Shown one piece after another: positions 1 to 13,250 of a stretch of 64,000 nt of DNA (positions are counted from its first letter, which is position 1; each line of letters opens with the position of its first letter). The stretch is from assembly GCA_020746835.1 (NCBI GenBank), contig JAGPNK010000023.1:248001-312000 (forward strand), in the 5' to 3' direction. The position numbers and the translations under genes are program-made. The notes under the pieces are model-generated. The model had not been told where the DNA came from. It worked only from the letters and a program-made list of their open reading frames with translations, and did not search any database. The stretch is from Stachybotrys elegans. Lineage: Eukaryota > Ascomycota > Sordariomycetes > Hypocreales > Stachybotryaceae.

Positions 1-425
1 GGGCTTTTGAAAGTGTGCAAAATGGGACTTTTAGACTCAATCGTCGTGTGGTAGGAAAGGTCAGAGCCAATGACGCTCAGTACAGGTGTTGCTCCCGCAA
101 TCTTCTTGGCCTTGAGGATGGGAAGAAGCAACACAGCCAGGAGCATTGTTGAGAGGTAATTTACTTGCAGCGTCGGCTCGTTTTGTGTTTCTGGAGAGAC
201 GGTGAATTCGCTTTTTATGAGACCAGCGTTGAGCATTATCAAATCGATGCGTTCCAGTCCTGCGCATTTCGCTGCAATGGCACGAACCGATGTGTACAGA
301 GCCATATCAACGACCCAGACTGCTATCGAGGCGCTAGGGAACTCCTTTCGCAGCTTCCCGGCGGCTTCCTCTCCGCTGGACTGACAGCGGACGCCCATTA
401 TAAGGTGCCCAAGGCCGATTGCCAT
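1..425 (-). pseudogene. Short-chain dehydrogenase/reductase (SDR), fragment
   Basis: The minus strand is open from 425 to the window edge and reads as the N-terminal half of an SDR. It shows the tail of the Rossmann glycine region (GLGHLIMGVR), an acidic stretch in the place of the adenine-pocket loop (WVVDMALYTSVRA), and the LNAG motif followed by the NYLS helix. The catalytic Tyr-Lys pair would lie beyond the window. The first glycines of the TGxxxGIG nucleotide-binding motif are missing: upstream of codon 425 the frame meets a stop near 455 and then AT-rich sequence. So the 5' end of the gene was probably lost where the AT-rich block begins. SDRs are NAD(P)-dependent oxidoreductases; the substrate cannot be told. 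It could be the second exon of an intact gene only if a first exon lay beyond 24 kb of AT-rich DNA, which is unlikely. Confidence 0.75.
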
Positions 426-3119
426 TACATAGAATCTACATCCAGAGCTTTACCCTCTAACCAATAGGATAAGCAAGGTAAGTTTTACTACTTTAAGCTT
501 AATCATTAGGATAAGCTAGATAAGGTAAGGATAAAAATAGAGAGATCTACTAAATAATCTATATATCCTTATTATTATATTTATTATCTTAATATATCTT
601 TCTTAAAGAACTTATCTATAAGTTTACTTTTAATTCTATATCTATTAGTATTTTTAAACTATTTTTTAAAATATAATTTCTATTTCTCTTTTTTATATAA
701 ATGATTATAATTAATATTAATAGTATATATTCTATTTTAAGGCAAGAGTTATAAGGATAATATATCTTAGAGCTAAATTAAATAGCTACTAAATATACTA
801 TATCTATTTATAGCTAAACCTTTAATTAATTTAAAGCTAGACACTTTTATAGCTAGAGCCCTCTATAGCTAAAGCTCTTTATAACTAGAATTTATTATTA
901 TATAATATAGTTTAATTAAGGGATTTAATTATAAAACTTCTAAATATATAGCTATATTTATCTAGGGCTTAATTTATTATTAAACTATATATTAATAGCT
1001 AGATTTATTATTAAATAATATAGTTTAGTTTAGAAGTTCTATTAGAGAACCTTTAAATATATAGCTATATTTATTTAAGGCTGGATTTATTATTAAATAG
1101 CCTATTAATAAAGACTAATTTATTATTATATAGTATAATCTACCTTAGCTAAAGTAGCTAATAGTAAATTTAAACTATACTTAAGTATTTAAAATAGTAT
1201 AATAACTTTCTCTTATAATTAAAAAAGGGCTATATTTATAATAGTATTATTTAAATTACTTTAAAAAGTTAGTTAAAATACTAAAATATTTAATTTAAAG
1301 AATTAGCTTTATAAAGTATATAGATAGATAAAAGTATAAAAGAATATTAGAAAAAACTATATATATAGCCTTTTTATTTAAATCCCTTAGGTTTTTTATA
1401 TTAATAAAAGAAGGCTATAACTCTAACTATTATTCTAAAGAGTAAGTTTAAATAGTAAACTATTTTTATTCTATTTTAAAATATAGAAAATAGCTAATTA
1501 AACTTATTCTTTAGAAATATATAAAGAATAATAATAAGCTTATACTATAGATAGTAAAGTCTATAATACCTATTATTAAAAGACTAAAAATAATAATTTA
1601 AAATTTAAGCTAATATATATAATATAGAGTTAAGCTATAAGTTTACTTAATACTTAGTTTTACTAAATAAATCTTAAATTACTTTAAAACTATTTATATA
1701 AAGTAATTATAACTCTTCTCTTTTAGAATATATTAAGTTAGTATCTTTTTTATTTTATTCTATCTCTCTTTTCTTAACTATCCCTAAAATAAATATAATA
1801 ATTTAGTATTTCTATTCTTTATTTTCTAACCTTTTAGCCCTTAAAACTTTCCTTTTATATACCTTATAGTTACTATTCTATCTATATCTATTACTTTCTA
1901 AATAACTATTTAATTCTTTTTTATATTAATCTATTAATATACTATTTTTAAAACCCTAATTTACCTTATTAAATATACCCTTTTATAGCTTTTTTCTATT
2001 TTATATACTTTAAAATATAATCTATTATAAAAATTAGCCTAGGGTTTTACTAAATCATTCTTCTCTTATACTTAAGCTTTTAAAAGTAATATAAATTAAA
2101 ATAATAGTATAGTTAGAGTACCTTTTCTATATATAAACTTTATATATATTTAAAATAAAATATTAAATATTACTTAATTAATTCTAGCCTAATATTTCAT
2201 ACCTAGTTAGAATTATATTAATAATTACTTATTTAATAAAACTAATAATTTTTTTTAATCTAGCAACTATAAAAAATATAAGTTTAAACTAATTATTTTT
2301 AAATTAATACTATAAAACTAAAATATAATTTTAAAAGATAGCCTAGAGTATATAGTATAAAGATTTATAATATAGATTACTACTAATATATTTATAATAA
2401 TTATACTATTATTTATTAATACTATTAATTATAGTTTATTTCTAAAGAATTAACCTTTAAATAAGTCTATATAAATTACAAATATCTATACTATAAAGTT
2501 ACTTTATATACTTAAACTTACTTTCTTTATCTTTTTAAAAACTATAGCTATTATAAATAATAAAGACCTTTATATAACTATCTCTTTAAGTAAAGGGAAA
2601 ATAAATATTATAATAAAGCCTATTTAAAAGAAAGTTATAAAAACTATCTAGTTTAAATAGAGCTTAAATAGTTATAAAAATAATAGAAATCTATATAAAA
2701 CTACTAAATAATCTTAAGTATCTTTAATAAAGTATAGTAAATAAAAGTTAGGTATTAAAAGCCTATTTAAAAGAAAAATAATAAATATAATATTAAGTAT
2801 ATTATAGTAAAATAAATAGCTCTATTAAAGAACTTTTATTTTATATAGTAAATAGACGATTTTAAGAGAAAAAGTATTTAGGAACTAGAAAAGTATATTT
2901 TTAAATATTTAGTTTCTCTATTTAAAAATAATTATACCTATAATAAGGGCAATTTTTAAGAATTCTAGGTATTATAGTTAGCTAATATAAAGGGAAAAGA
3001 TTAATATATTTTAAAATAGCAATATAATAGTAAGGTTATATATATAAAAGCTTTTATAATAAGTTTTAAACTAAAGATAGAACTTATAGTATATTTACTA
3101 TAATTTATTATTATAGTAT

Positions 3120-3330
3120 TAATATATATAGTATAAAAAAAGAATAATAAAATATATAAATAATAGTAGCCTTACTATTTATAAAACTAAAGAATAAAGT
3201 TAAATAATAAAAAGATTATTAAAACTACTTATTAACTAAAGTAAGAAAATAATAAAAGAATTATAATAATAATAGCAAAAGTATATATAGTTAAAGAGAA
3301 GAAACCTATAGCTAGTAAACATTTATTAGT
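3120..3330 (+). repeat. Degraded fragment of repeat family 2
   Basis: This stretch resembles the first about 200 bases of the family-2 copies at 12,089 and 21,384: the same order of words around GAATAATA, TAGTAGCCTTACTA and AACTAAAGAATA. It has more A/T substitutions and no recognisable rest of the element. Read as an old, truncated copy. Confidence 0.5.
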
Positions 3331-4568
3331 ATATATTTTAAAGAGACTAACTAAAGGTAATATATATAATTTATTATATATAATTCTATATTACACTTTA
3401 TATATATTTAAATATATAGTACTTAAACTTAAAGTAATTAATTTATTACTTTCTTTTATTAGAATTTTTAAAGTCTTTATAATACTTATAAATAATAAAG
3501 TATTAGTTATAATATAAATAGTATTAATATATATATAAATAGTAAATAGAATTAATATTATTATAATAGTTTCTACTATATATATAGTTATACTCCCTAA
3601 AATATATAATACTTACTTAATTAATATAAATAGTTTTATATTATATTTAATAATAATTAATTCTTTATAATTTAGGCCTATATATAATTAGTTTAAATAA
3701 GTAATTAAAATAAAATAGAATATACTAGTTTATACTAAACTTAATATTATTATATATATAGCTAAAAGAGTTTTATATATATTTAAATTTATAATATTAA
3801 GCTTTTAGCTTTTTAATTTAATAAATAGTACTTAATAATTATATATATATATATATACTAAATATATAAATCAGTATAAAATACTTATAAACTATAACTA
3901 GTTACTAAGTAAAAATAACTTTAAATTTTAAATATTATATTACTTTATATATAAGTACTAATTAGTATATTTATTAAGTAACTATATTTAAATTTAATTA
4001 TAAAAAGTATATAAACTATAATATAAAATATAAAAATATAGTTAAATACTATAGAATTAAATTTATTATTTATTACTTTATACTCTATACTATTTCTTCT
4101 TCTATTTTAAACTATTTAATAGCTAATTCTATAGTATTACTTTATTTTTTAATAGTAAATCTATATTTAGCTATATACTCTATCTTACTATATTTATTAA
4201 ACCCTTATTATAAAAACTAAATTTATAGTTTTTAATCTTTTAATACTAACTAGCTAATAATAGTAAAATAAAACAGGCTATACTATTAAATAATTATATC
4301 TTTTTTATTCTTTAATACTATTATAAAAGGATTTAAATAGAATATTAAAGCTATTACTAATACCCTTTAATACTATTTTATATAAAAGCTTTTAAGTGCT
4401 TTACTATAAGACTATATAACTAAAAGTATATATATCTTTCTAAATATAATAAATAATATAAATATACTTTAAATAGATATTTTTAAATTAAAAGAGTAAT
4501 TAAAGCTTTATAAATAATACCTCTTAAAGACTATAATATTATCTAAATAAATTATATACTCTATAAAT

Positions 4569-5959
4569 CCCTCCTAAGTATAAGGTTTAAAAGGCTTATA
4601 CTGTTTTTTTACTGTCTTTTCTAGCTTACCCTAGACCTATTCCTATATACTATTACTAACTAAGTAAGTTCTCTATATTATATAGTATATATATTTAGTG
4701 CTTTCTTAATGCTTTAGCTAATAACTTTATTTAAGACTAGTGCCTAGCTTCCCCTATAGCTCCTTTATATTATATGCCTTCTTATATAGCTATAGTTTCT
4801 TTATAGCTTTCTTTATAGCCGTATAGCTTCTATATATAACTATGGCTTCTAATGCATTATATACTTCTATATATAACTATAGCTTCTAATATATTGCTTC
4901 TCTCTATAATGGTATCGGCATTTAATTAAACACTATAGTAAATGCTAATAGTAATGCAGTTATATTATAGGGGCATTAGGCATATAATTTAGTAGCGAGA
5001 GTGTTTAATTTAAAAACCAACTCTAAAAACTAACTAAAAACCCTAACTGAAAAACCAAGCTAACTATTCACGGCTATTCTTAATATAGCTAGCCTTTACT
5101 ACTAGTCTCTTAAGTAGCTTTTTAAATAGTTTAAAGCCTTTTCTTTTGCTTTTTTTTCTAGGCTTTAATTATAATGCTTTATTAAAATTACTATATAAAA
5201 GTAATATATAAAAGTCATTCTATTATATTCTAGACTATTAGTAATACTATTATTAAAAGACTACTTAAAAGGACTTATTTTAATAATATTATTATTAGAG
5301 ATATAAATAAAGGTAATAACTAGGGCTATTATAGCTACTAGAGTAGCTATATTATTACTATTATTATTATTATTTAATTCTATATTAATATTAATTTTAG
5401 TAGACTAAATTTAAGTAATATAAATAAGGAATTCTTTTCTTTTAAGCTAGGGGCTTAAGGGCTTTATATAGTTATATACTAAAAGTAAAATAAGCTTTTC
5501 TCTATTAGTAGCCTAAAGTAATATTATAGGCTTTTCTAGTATTATTAAAGCTTTCTATTAGTATTATAGTACTCTCTATTTAAGTATAGATTATAATAAG
5601 GCTTTTATAGTATAACTTTATTTAATAAGTTAATTAAAGCTTCCTAACTAAGTACTATTAGTTAGAGCCTTTTATTTAGTTTAGTATGTATATTTATTAT
5701 TTTAGAGGCTAGCTTAATATTCCATTGTATTCTATGTCTATATATACTTAGTATAGTTTATAATAGTATTTATAGTTACCTATGGCTTAGCCACTTAGTT
5801 AGTTAGCTACTTTATATATAAGGGCAGTTTAATAATAGCCTTATTATTATTTCTCTTTACTATTTATAACTATATTAGTTACTAGGGCACTAAGTATTAC
5901 CTTTACTATTTATTTACTTTTTATTACTTATACTCTATACTATATACTCTTTTCCTTAT
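4569..5959 (+). mobile_element. Repeat family 1, copy A (1.39 kb)
   Basis: It begins CCCTCCTAAGTATAAGG and ends CTCTTTTCCTTAT, as do two other copies (inverted at 7,785-9,179 and direct at 15,841-17,137). It is flanked by a 14-bp duplication, TATACTCTATAAAT on the left (4,555-4,568) and TATACTCTATAGAT on the right (5,960-5,973); the single difference is a RIP-type transition. There is no obvious coding capacity, terminal inverted repeat or poly(A). The 14-bp target duplication argues against LTR elements (4-6 bp) and against Tc1/mariner (TA). Variable duplications of this size are known for Tad-type LINEs, so a non-autonomous retroposon is one option, but the class is not established. Confidence 0.7.
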
Positions 5960-7589
5960 TATACTCTATAGATATATTAATAAATATATTAAAGATAAAG
6001 TTTATATTATAATTCTTAACCTATAGTAAGTTTTAATTATTACTATAAAAAGAGAAAGTAAAGTTAATAGTTTTAAATAGATTTCTAAATATAAAGTATT
6101 AAAAGAAGAAATTACTTTAACTTCTAGGAACTTTATATTTATTTTAAATTTCTATAAATTTAGTATTAGCTATAAAAGTATATAGTTAGAAAGTATAAAG
6201 TTTTATATTTACTTCTTTATTTTAATATTTTAATTAATATTATCTTTTAGAATTAATACTAAGAATATCTTTCTTTAAATAACTCTATAATAAGAAATAG
6301 TTAAAGGTAAAAATAATATTTCTAAATAACTATTTATATACTTATATTATATTTATATACGCTCTTTAATAGCTAAGTATACTATTAGTTAATTAAGAAT
6401 ATTTCTATTTAATTAAAATAGCTATATTAATAATAGTTTATTTATATATACTATTTATAACTTAATGCTTAGATTACTAAAAGTAGTTTAAAGTACCATT
6501 CTATCTTTATAATTAGTTCTTTTAAATAATCTAACTATAAATATCTTTTTAAACTAAATAAAGGCATTAAATATATAGAAAATAAACTAAATAGTATAAA
6601 CTTATACCTAAAGTAATATTCTAAGTATAAAATAACCCTAAAGGGAAAGTTCCCTTAGAATAAATATTATAATAAAAGGTAATTACTAATATTTAAAGTA
6701 ACTATAAAAATAAATATAGTATTAGTAAGTATATAGTTTACTTTAAGATTTATTAATAAAGAACTATAGCTTTAATTAATATAGAATAATATAGTATAGT
6801 ATTAATAACTATTATATAAGCTTAAAGTATAAGATTTATAGCTATATAATTCTTCTTTTAATATTTTTAAAATAGTTTATATTAAAGTTTACCCTTATTT
6901 AAAACTATCTATTATATTTATTCTAGCTATTAAGCCTTCTTTTCTTTTATATTACCTTTATTATTAGATTTAAATAAGTCATTTCTAGCTCTTTATTATA
7001 TATATAGTATAAGTAAATATACTATATAAATATTAATCCTTAAGAGATATAGTTATAAAAAGTATTTACTACTATTTAAATATTAACTTACTATTATTAT
7101 ACTTTAATTTACTTAGTTTAATATTACTATTATTAAACTATACTATTAGTAATTATATTAGTCTTTAGTTTAAATAAAGTTTAAAAGTATATAATATAAC
7201 TTAATATAATAGTATAAAAATTAATTAAAAAGACTAAATTACTTTAAAAAGAACTATATTAAAATACTTTAGAATTTAAAGGCTATATAAAAATTCACAT
7301 AGTAGTATTAATATAATTATAATTATATATATTAATTAATTTAATAGCTATTATCTATATATAGTAAACTATTAATTAGCCCTTTAAAACATTTAAAGCT
7401 TCTATTTATTATTCTTTTAGAAATATTAAAAGTTTAATAAAATAAATATATTATAGTCTTTAATATATATATTTATAATTAGTAATTTAATAAATACCTT
7501 TAGTAGCTCTTTATTTATTTATATTATTATATTTATACTATTTTAAAACTTAATTCTTTTAAGAATCATTTTATAAAATTTAATATAAA

Positions 7590-7784
7590 TTAAATCTATA
7601 ATAAAAATTTCAAGCTATTAATTTTAATAAAGTAATATTTAATTTAAACTATTTAAAATAGTATATTTAACTTTAATAAAGCCTAACTATATCTAATTAA
7701 GTTAGAGCGGTTTATATTTCTAAATAATATATACTAAAATATTATATTATAAAACTAATAAAAGATTTACTATTAGATTATATA
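7590..7784. repeat. Left half of an older repeat split by copy B
   Basis: Matches 17,165-17,350 nearly base for base apart from A/T transitions (shared landmark AATTTCAAGCTATTAATTTT). The match resumes at 9,180-9,420 after the family-1 insertion. A third fragment lies at about 22,835-22,950. This older repeat served as the target of copy B. Confidence 0.65.
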
Positions 7785-9179
7785 ATAAAAAAAGAGTATA
7801 TAGTATAGAGTATAAGTAGTAAAAAGTAAATAAATAGTAAAGGTAATATTTAGTACTTTAGTAACTAATATAGTTATAAATAGTAAAAGAAATAATAATA
7901 AGGCTATTATTAGGCTGCTCTTATATATAGAGTAGCTAACTAGCTAAGTAGCCGAGCCATAGGTAGCTATAACTTTATTATAAGCTATATATATATAGGT
8001 ATATAATATAATAGAATATTAAGACATATAGAGGGTTAGGGCGGGATTAGATAGAAAGCTCTAATAGTGCCCGGTTAGAAAGCTTTAGTTAACTTATTAA
8101 ATAAAGTTATACTATAGAAGCCTTATTATAACCTATGTTTAGAAGGAGAGTGCTATAATACTAATAAAAAGCTTTAACTAAGCTAGAAAAGCCTATAACT
8201 ATAACCATATAAAATTGCCACTACTTTAGGCTGCTAATAGAGCTACTAAAAAGCTTAATTTACACTGATAGCTATATAAAGCCCTTAAGCCTCTAGCTTA
8301 AGAGAGATAAATTCATTATCTATATCTTACTACTTAAGTTACTTAAAATATAAGTAAATAATACCTATACCTATAATAATATAGTAGAGAGATTAAATCC
8401 CTTTACTAAAGCTACTTTAATAGCTATAATAGCCTTAGTTACTACTACTATAAATACTAATAAAGTTATTTATAAAGTAAATTACTTTAAGAGATTTAAT
8501 AATAGTATTATTAATAGTTTAGAAATAGAATAACTTTTACTATCTCTCTTTTCTAGTTAATTTAAAGCTAGAATATAAAAAGTAGAAAAGTAAGCAGGCT
8601 AAGAAAAGCTAGCTCTTTAATAATAAGTATCTTAGCTAGAAAGTTAATTTTATAAATGGGTTATAGCTATAAAACTATAAATATATAGCTTGCTTTAGAA
8701 GTTAAAAATAGTTAGAGTTACTTTAAGAGAGCTCTCTTAGCTTGGTTTTTTAATATAGGTTTTTAGTTAGTTTTTACTTTAGTTATTAAATTAATTACTT
8801 TTACTATCTTAAAATTATATACTTAATGCCCTATAATATAATATTATAAAGAGAATAGACTATAGTAGTTAAAGTGCTTAGAGAGTTAGTTTATATATAC
8901 TAGTCTAAGTAATGTATTAAAAGCTATAGTTATATATAGAAGGTACTATATAATGTATTAAAAGCTATAGTTATATATAGAAGGCTATAAAGGAAGCTAT
9001 AAAGAAGCTATAGCTATGTAAAAAGGCTAATATATAATGCTAAGGAGCTATAAAGAAAGCATGTAATATAGGGAACTTATTTAGTTAGTAATAAAGTATA
9101 GGAATAGATCTAGAGTAAGCTAGAAAAGATAGTAAAAAGAAATAGTATAAGCCTTTTAAACCTTATATTTAGAAGGGAC
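7785..9179 (-). mobile_element. Repeat family 1, copy B (inverted)
   Basis: Reverse complement of copies A and C, ending in the inverse of their start (AAATATAAGG/CCTTATATTT with AGAAGGG). It is flanked by TATTAGATTATATA at 7,771-7,784 and 9,180-9,193; two further bases (AC) also match on both sides, so the duplication may be 16 bp. The uninterrupted target can be read at about 17,310-17,370. Copies A and B form a large inverted pair separated by 1.8 kb. Confidence 0.7.
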
Positions 9180-10030
9180 TATTAGATTATATAGTATATT
9201 AAATAACTAGTATATTTATTAATTATATAATATTTATATAATTTTTAATATAATAAAAAATAGAGATATAGTCTAGCTATTATAATAAAACTAATAGACT
9301 TTAAAAATAGTATTAATTAATAAAAGAATTAAAAAAAATAGTAATTAAAAATACTAGTAAGATTTAAATTTATAATTTTACTAATTAAAGTAAAGTCTTT
9401 TATATATAGCTACCTATTATACTATAGTATTATAAATAGAATTTATAATTTTATTTTAATAATTAATATAGTATTTACTAGTTTTATAAATTATTATTAA
9501 ATGCTATTATAATAGTAGATTTATTTAAATAGTTCTCTCTATATAATAAAACTTTAAGTTAAAGAAAACCTATAAATTATCTCTATTTATTATCTTTTAC
9601 TTATTATCTCTATAGCTTTTAATATTTTTAATATAGCTTTATAATCTATTTCTTAAATATATTTATAAATATTACTTTAATATAAACTAGTATAATATAA
9701 TAAAACATTATATTAATATAATTATAAAGCTAGATAGTTTTTTTAGTTAGAAAAGGAAACTTAATATACTAATAGTTAATATTCTATATATAGTAATAAT
9801 AAATATAATTAAACTTAACTAGCTTTTTAATAAATAGATTAAATAAAGTAAATAAAGTTTACTAATTATATTTAAACTTATTAAAATATTACTATTTAAT
9901 TAGTTAATAGTATTAAATAATAAATAGATTAATAAATTATATACTTTCTAACTTAATCTAACTAAATAATAAAAACTTTAATAGTTAAAAACTATTAAAT
10001 TTTAATTAGATAAATATAATAGAATATATA

Positions 10031-11328
10031 TCCCTCTTTAAGTATAGAGTAAAGGCTACTTAAAGGGGAATAGTAAGTATTCCCTTCTAGTTATACTAAA
10101 GTTAAATAGATTATATAAATATCCAATTGTCTATTATATAATATACTTAATTATCTATATCTTAAGGACTATATTAAGGCTTTAACTATATAGAAGATAT
10201 TTCTTTTATAACTATAGAAACTATAATTATAAATATAGTTATAAATAGACTAATAGTAATATAATTAATAAGTAGGGTTTTCTATTTATAGGTTAAGAAT
10301 ATATTAAACATTATTTAGGCCTTTTTAAAATACTTAAAGAAAGCCCTTTATTTTTCTTTACTAAAGTAATATACTAAATAGTCTATTAAAGTCTATTTCT
10401 AAGAGTTAATTAAGCCCTAGTATTTTCTACTTAAAATATATTAACTAATTATAAAAGCTAGTCTAGCTCTAGCCTTTATTAACTAGAGTATAACTATTTA
10501 ATCTCTTTAAAAAAGAATTCTTTTTTTTTACTTTTTATTCTTTAATAATCTAAATTAAAATAATTTAGTAGATATTTAAAAAGCTTAAATACTAAATTCT
10601 ATTACTATTAGTAATACTATTTATTAATAGATTAAAGAAAGCCTTTTAGAATAAATAGACTTACTTATATTTAAGTAGTCTAGCTATATATAGCCTTAGG
10701 CTATTTAGTAGGGGGATTTAAAACATTTCTAGTGTTTTAGTTATTTAGTTAGTTCATTATATATTATAGATAAAAGGAAGAGAAAGAGAGAGATATATAA
10801 TAAAGAGAGTAAAGGCTTTCTTATATATATTTCTTAAACTCTATTTTAGGGCTAGACTTTATATACTAAATTATATATTTCTAGTCTAATATAGCTATAT
10901 AACTATCTATAGCTATAGTTATTATATATAAGTCTCTATAGTTTAAGGACTTTTACTAGAATTATAATAGTATTTTAACCTTAGTATATTAATATTTCAT
11001 TTAATTACTCTTATTATATATAGCTAAAAATTAATTCTAAATAATAGTATATTTAGCTAGCTTTATTAAAGTATATATAAATAGACTAATAAATAGTATA
11101 TATATATATTAAGTTTACTAACTATAAGTCTCTCTAACTATATATACTTTTACTATTATTACTATTACTATAGTCCCTTTATTATTCTCTAGCTTTAGCT
11201 AATAAAAGATATTATTTAATAATCCCTTTATTATTTAATACTATTCTTTAGTTTATAAATAGTAAGGCTACTATTATTTATATATACTATTATTCTTTTT
11301 TCTATATTAAATATACTTACTATATTAT
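10031..11328 (-). mobile_element. Repeat family 2, copy D (inverted)
   Basis: Reverse complement of copies E and F: it starts with the inverse of their ACTCTATACTTAGAGGA end and finishes with the inverse of their TAGGTATATTTAGTATAG start. The flanks (10,015-10,030 and 11,329-11,344) look like a degenerate duplication of TATAATA(G)AATATATA with one indel. With copy E it makes a 1.2-kb inverted pair around a 0.76-kb spacer. Confidence 0.6.
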
Positions 11329-12088
11329 AATAAATATATATATTTAAACTTACTATTTATATTAATAGATATATTAGTATTTATAATAAGTATAATATTC
11401 TTTTAATACTTAGTCTTTTAATAAGTATAATATTATTTAGAAAATTTACTAAATTACTAAATAATTCCTTTAATAGTAGTTTTTATAAAGGTTATAATAA
11501 GTTTTAAAGGGTAATATTTTCTAAATATATATAGTAACTCTATATAAAATATAATTTCTTAGAGTTAAAGTATATAAATAGATATTCTTACTATAGCTAT
11601 TTAAAGTATAAGTTATTAATACTATTAAACTTAATATTAATTAACTTTTAATACTTTCTTTAGTTCTTTATTTAATAAATATAAAATATATAATTAGTAA
11701 TATAGTTATATATAAGGCAAAATATATAAAAGAAACTTTAAAAACCTAAAAGAAAAATATAGTTTAAAAATAAAATAGCCCTTTTATATAATTTATAATT
11801 ATTAAAATAATTAGTATATAATAAAACAGCTAGTTAATCTCTTAAGTATATAAGTAAGGTATTAACTATATATAAGTATTTTAATAGCTTTTTTATAATA
11901 TTTTAAAATTACTTAAGGTAAGTAAAGTATTAAAATAAAAGCACTATTACTTTACTTTAAGCCTTAGTAATAATATAAAGTTAAAGTTAGTTATACTTAA
12001 TAGAAAATTAATTCTATTTATTTTTAAAGTCTTACTATTTAAGCTATTACTATTAGCTATATAAATAAAGCTTATAATACTACTTATA

Positions 12089-13250
12089 ATATAGTAGGTA
12101 TATTTAGTATAGAAAAAAGAATAATAGTATATATAAATAATAGTAGCCTTACTACTTATAGAACTAAAGAATAGTATTAAATAATAAAGGGATTATTAAA
12201 TAATATTTCCTATTAGCTAGAGCTAGAGAATAATAAAGGGGCTATAATAGTAATAGTAGTAGTAAGTATAAGTGTATATAGTTAGGAGGACCTATGGTTA
12301 GTAGACTGGCCTTAATGTATATATATACTGTTTGTTAGCTATAATTCCAGCGGAAGTCCTTAGGCTACGTGGGCTTATATATAATAGCTATAGCTATAGA
12401 TAGTGCTATAGCTATATTAGACTAGAAATATATAATCTAGTATATAAGGCCTAGCTTTAGAATAGAGTTTAAGAGATATATATAAGAAAGCCTTTACCCT
12501 TCTATTATCTCTCTCTTTCTTTTCTTTTTATTATTAAAATCTTTATTATTAATAATATAGTAGCTTTATATTTTTAATAGAGAATATAAATTAAAATACT
12601 AAGAATAGTATAACTTCTCTAGAGTAGAGATACTAGTAGTCTGTCTAGGCTAGAAATAGCTAAACTATAAAGATAAGTCTATTTATTCTAAAAGGCCTTT
12701 AAAGAATAGTATTACTAATAGTAATAAACTAGAGCTTTTAAACTTTTTAAATAATAGTTTAATAGTTTAAATCCAGGCCCTTTTTAGAACTAAAGAGATA
12801 AGAAAAAGATAAATAGAACTAGTAAGCTTACTAGAGCCTTTTTTAAATAATAGGCATTTTAGAGCCTATTAAACTATTAGAATAGTAGAAATAACTTATT
12901 TTAGTATATTACTTTAGTAGAGAGAGATAGAGGGCTTCTTTAATACTAAGTGTTTTAGGCTGTATTTAGAAGGCCTAGATAATGTTTAATATATTCTATA
13001 AATGGAAAACCCTATTACTTTTGCCTTATTAATTATACTACTATTAGTTTATTTATAACTATATTTATAAGTATAGTCTCTATAATATATAATTAAAGCC
13101 TTAATATAGTCTAATATAGATAATTAAGTATATTTATTATATAATAGGCAATTGGGTATTTATATAGTCTATTTAATCTTAGTATAACTAGAGGGAGGAC
13201 TTTATTAATATCCCTTTTCCCTTAAGTAGTTTTACTCTATACTTAGAGGA
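12089..13250 (+). mobile_element. Repeat family 2, copy E (1.16 kb)
   Basis: Starts ATATAGTAGGTATATTTAG and ends CTCTATACTTAGAGGA. It is flanked by a perfect 15-bp duplication, ATAATACTACTTATA, at 12,074-12,088 and 13,251-13,265. The body keeps recognisable G/C-containing words (GGCCTAGCTTTAGAATAGAG, TAGGCTGTATTTAGAAGGCC) shared with copy F. No reading frame of note; element class unknown. Confidence 0.7.
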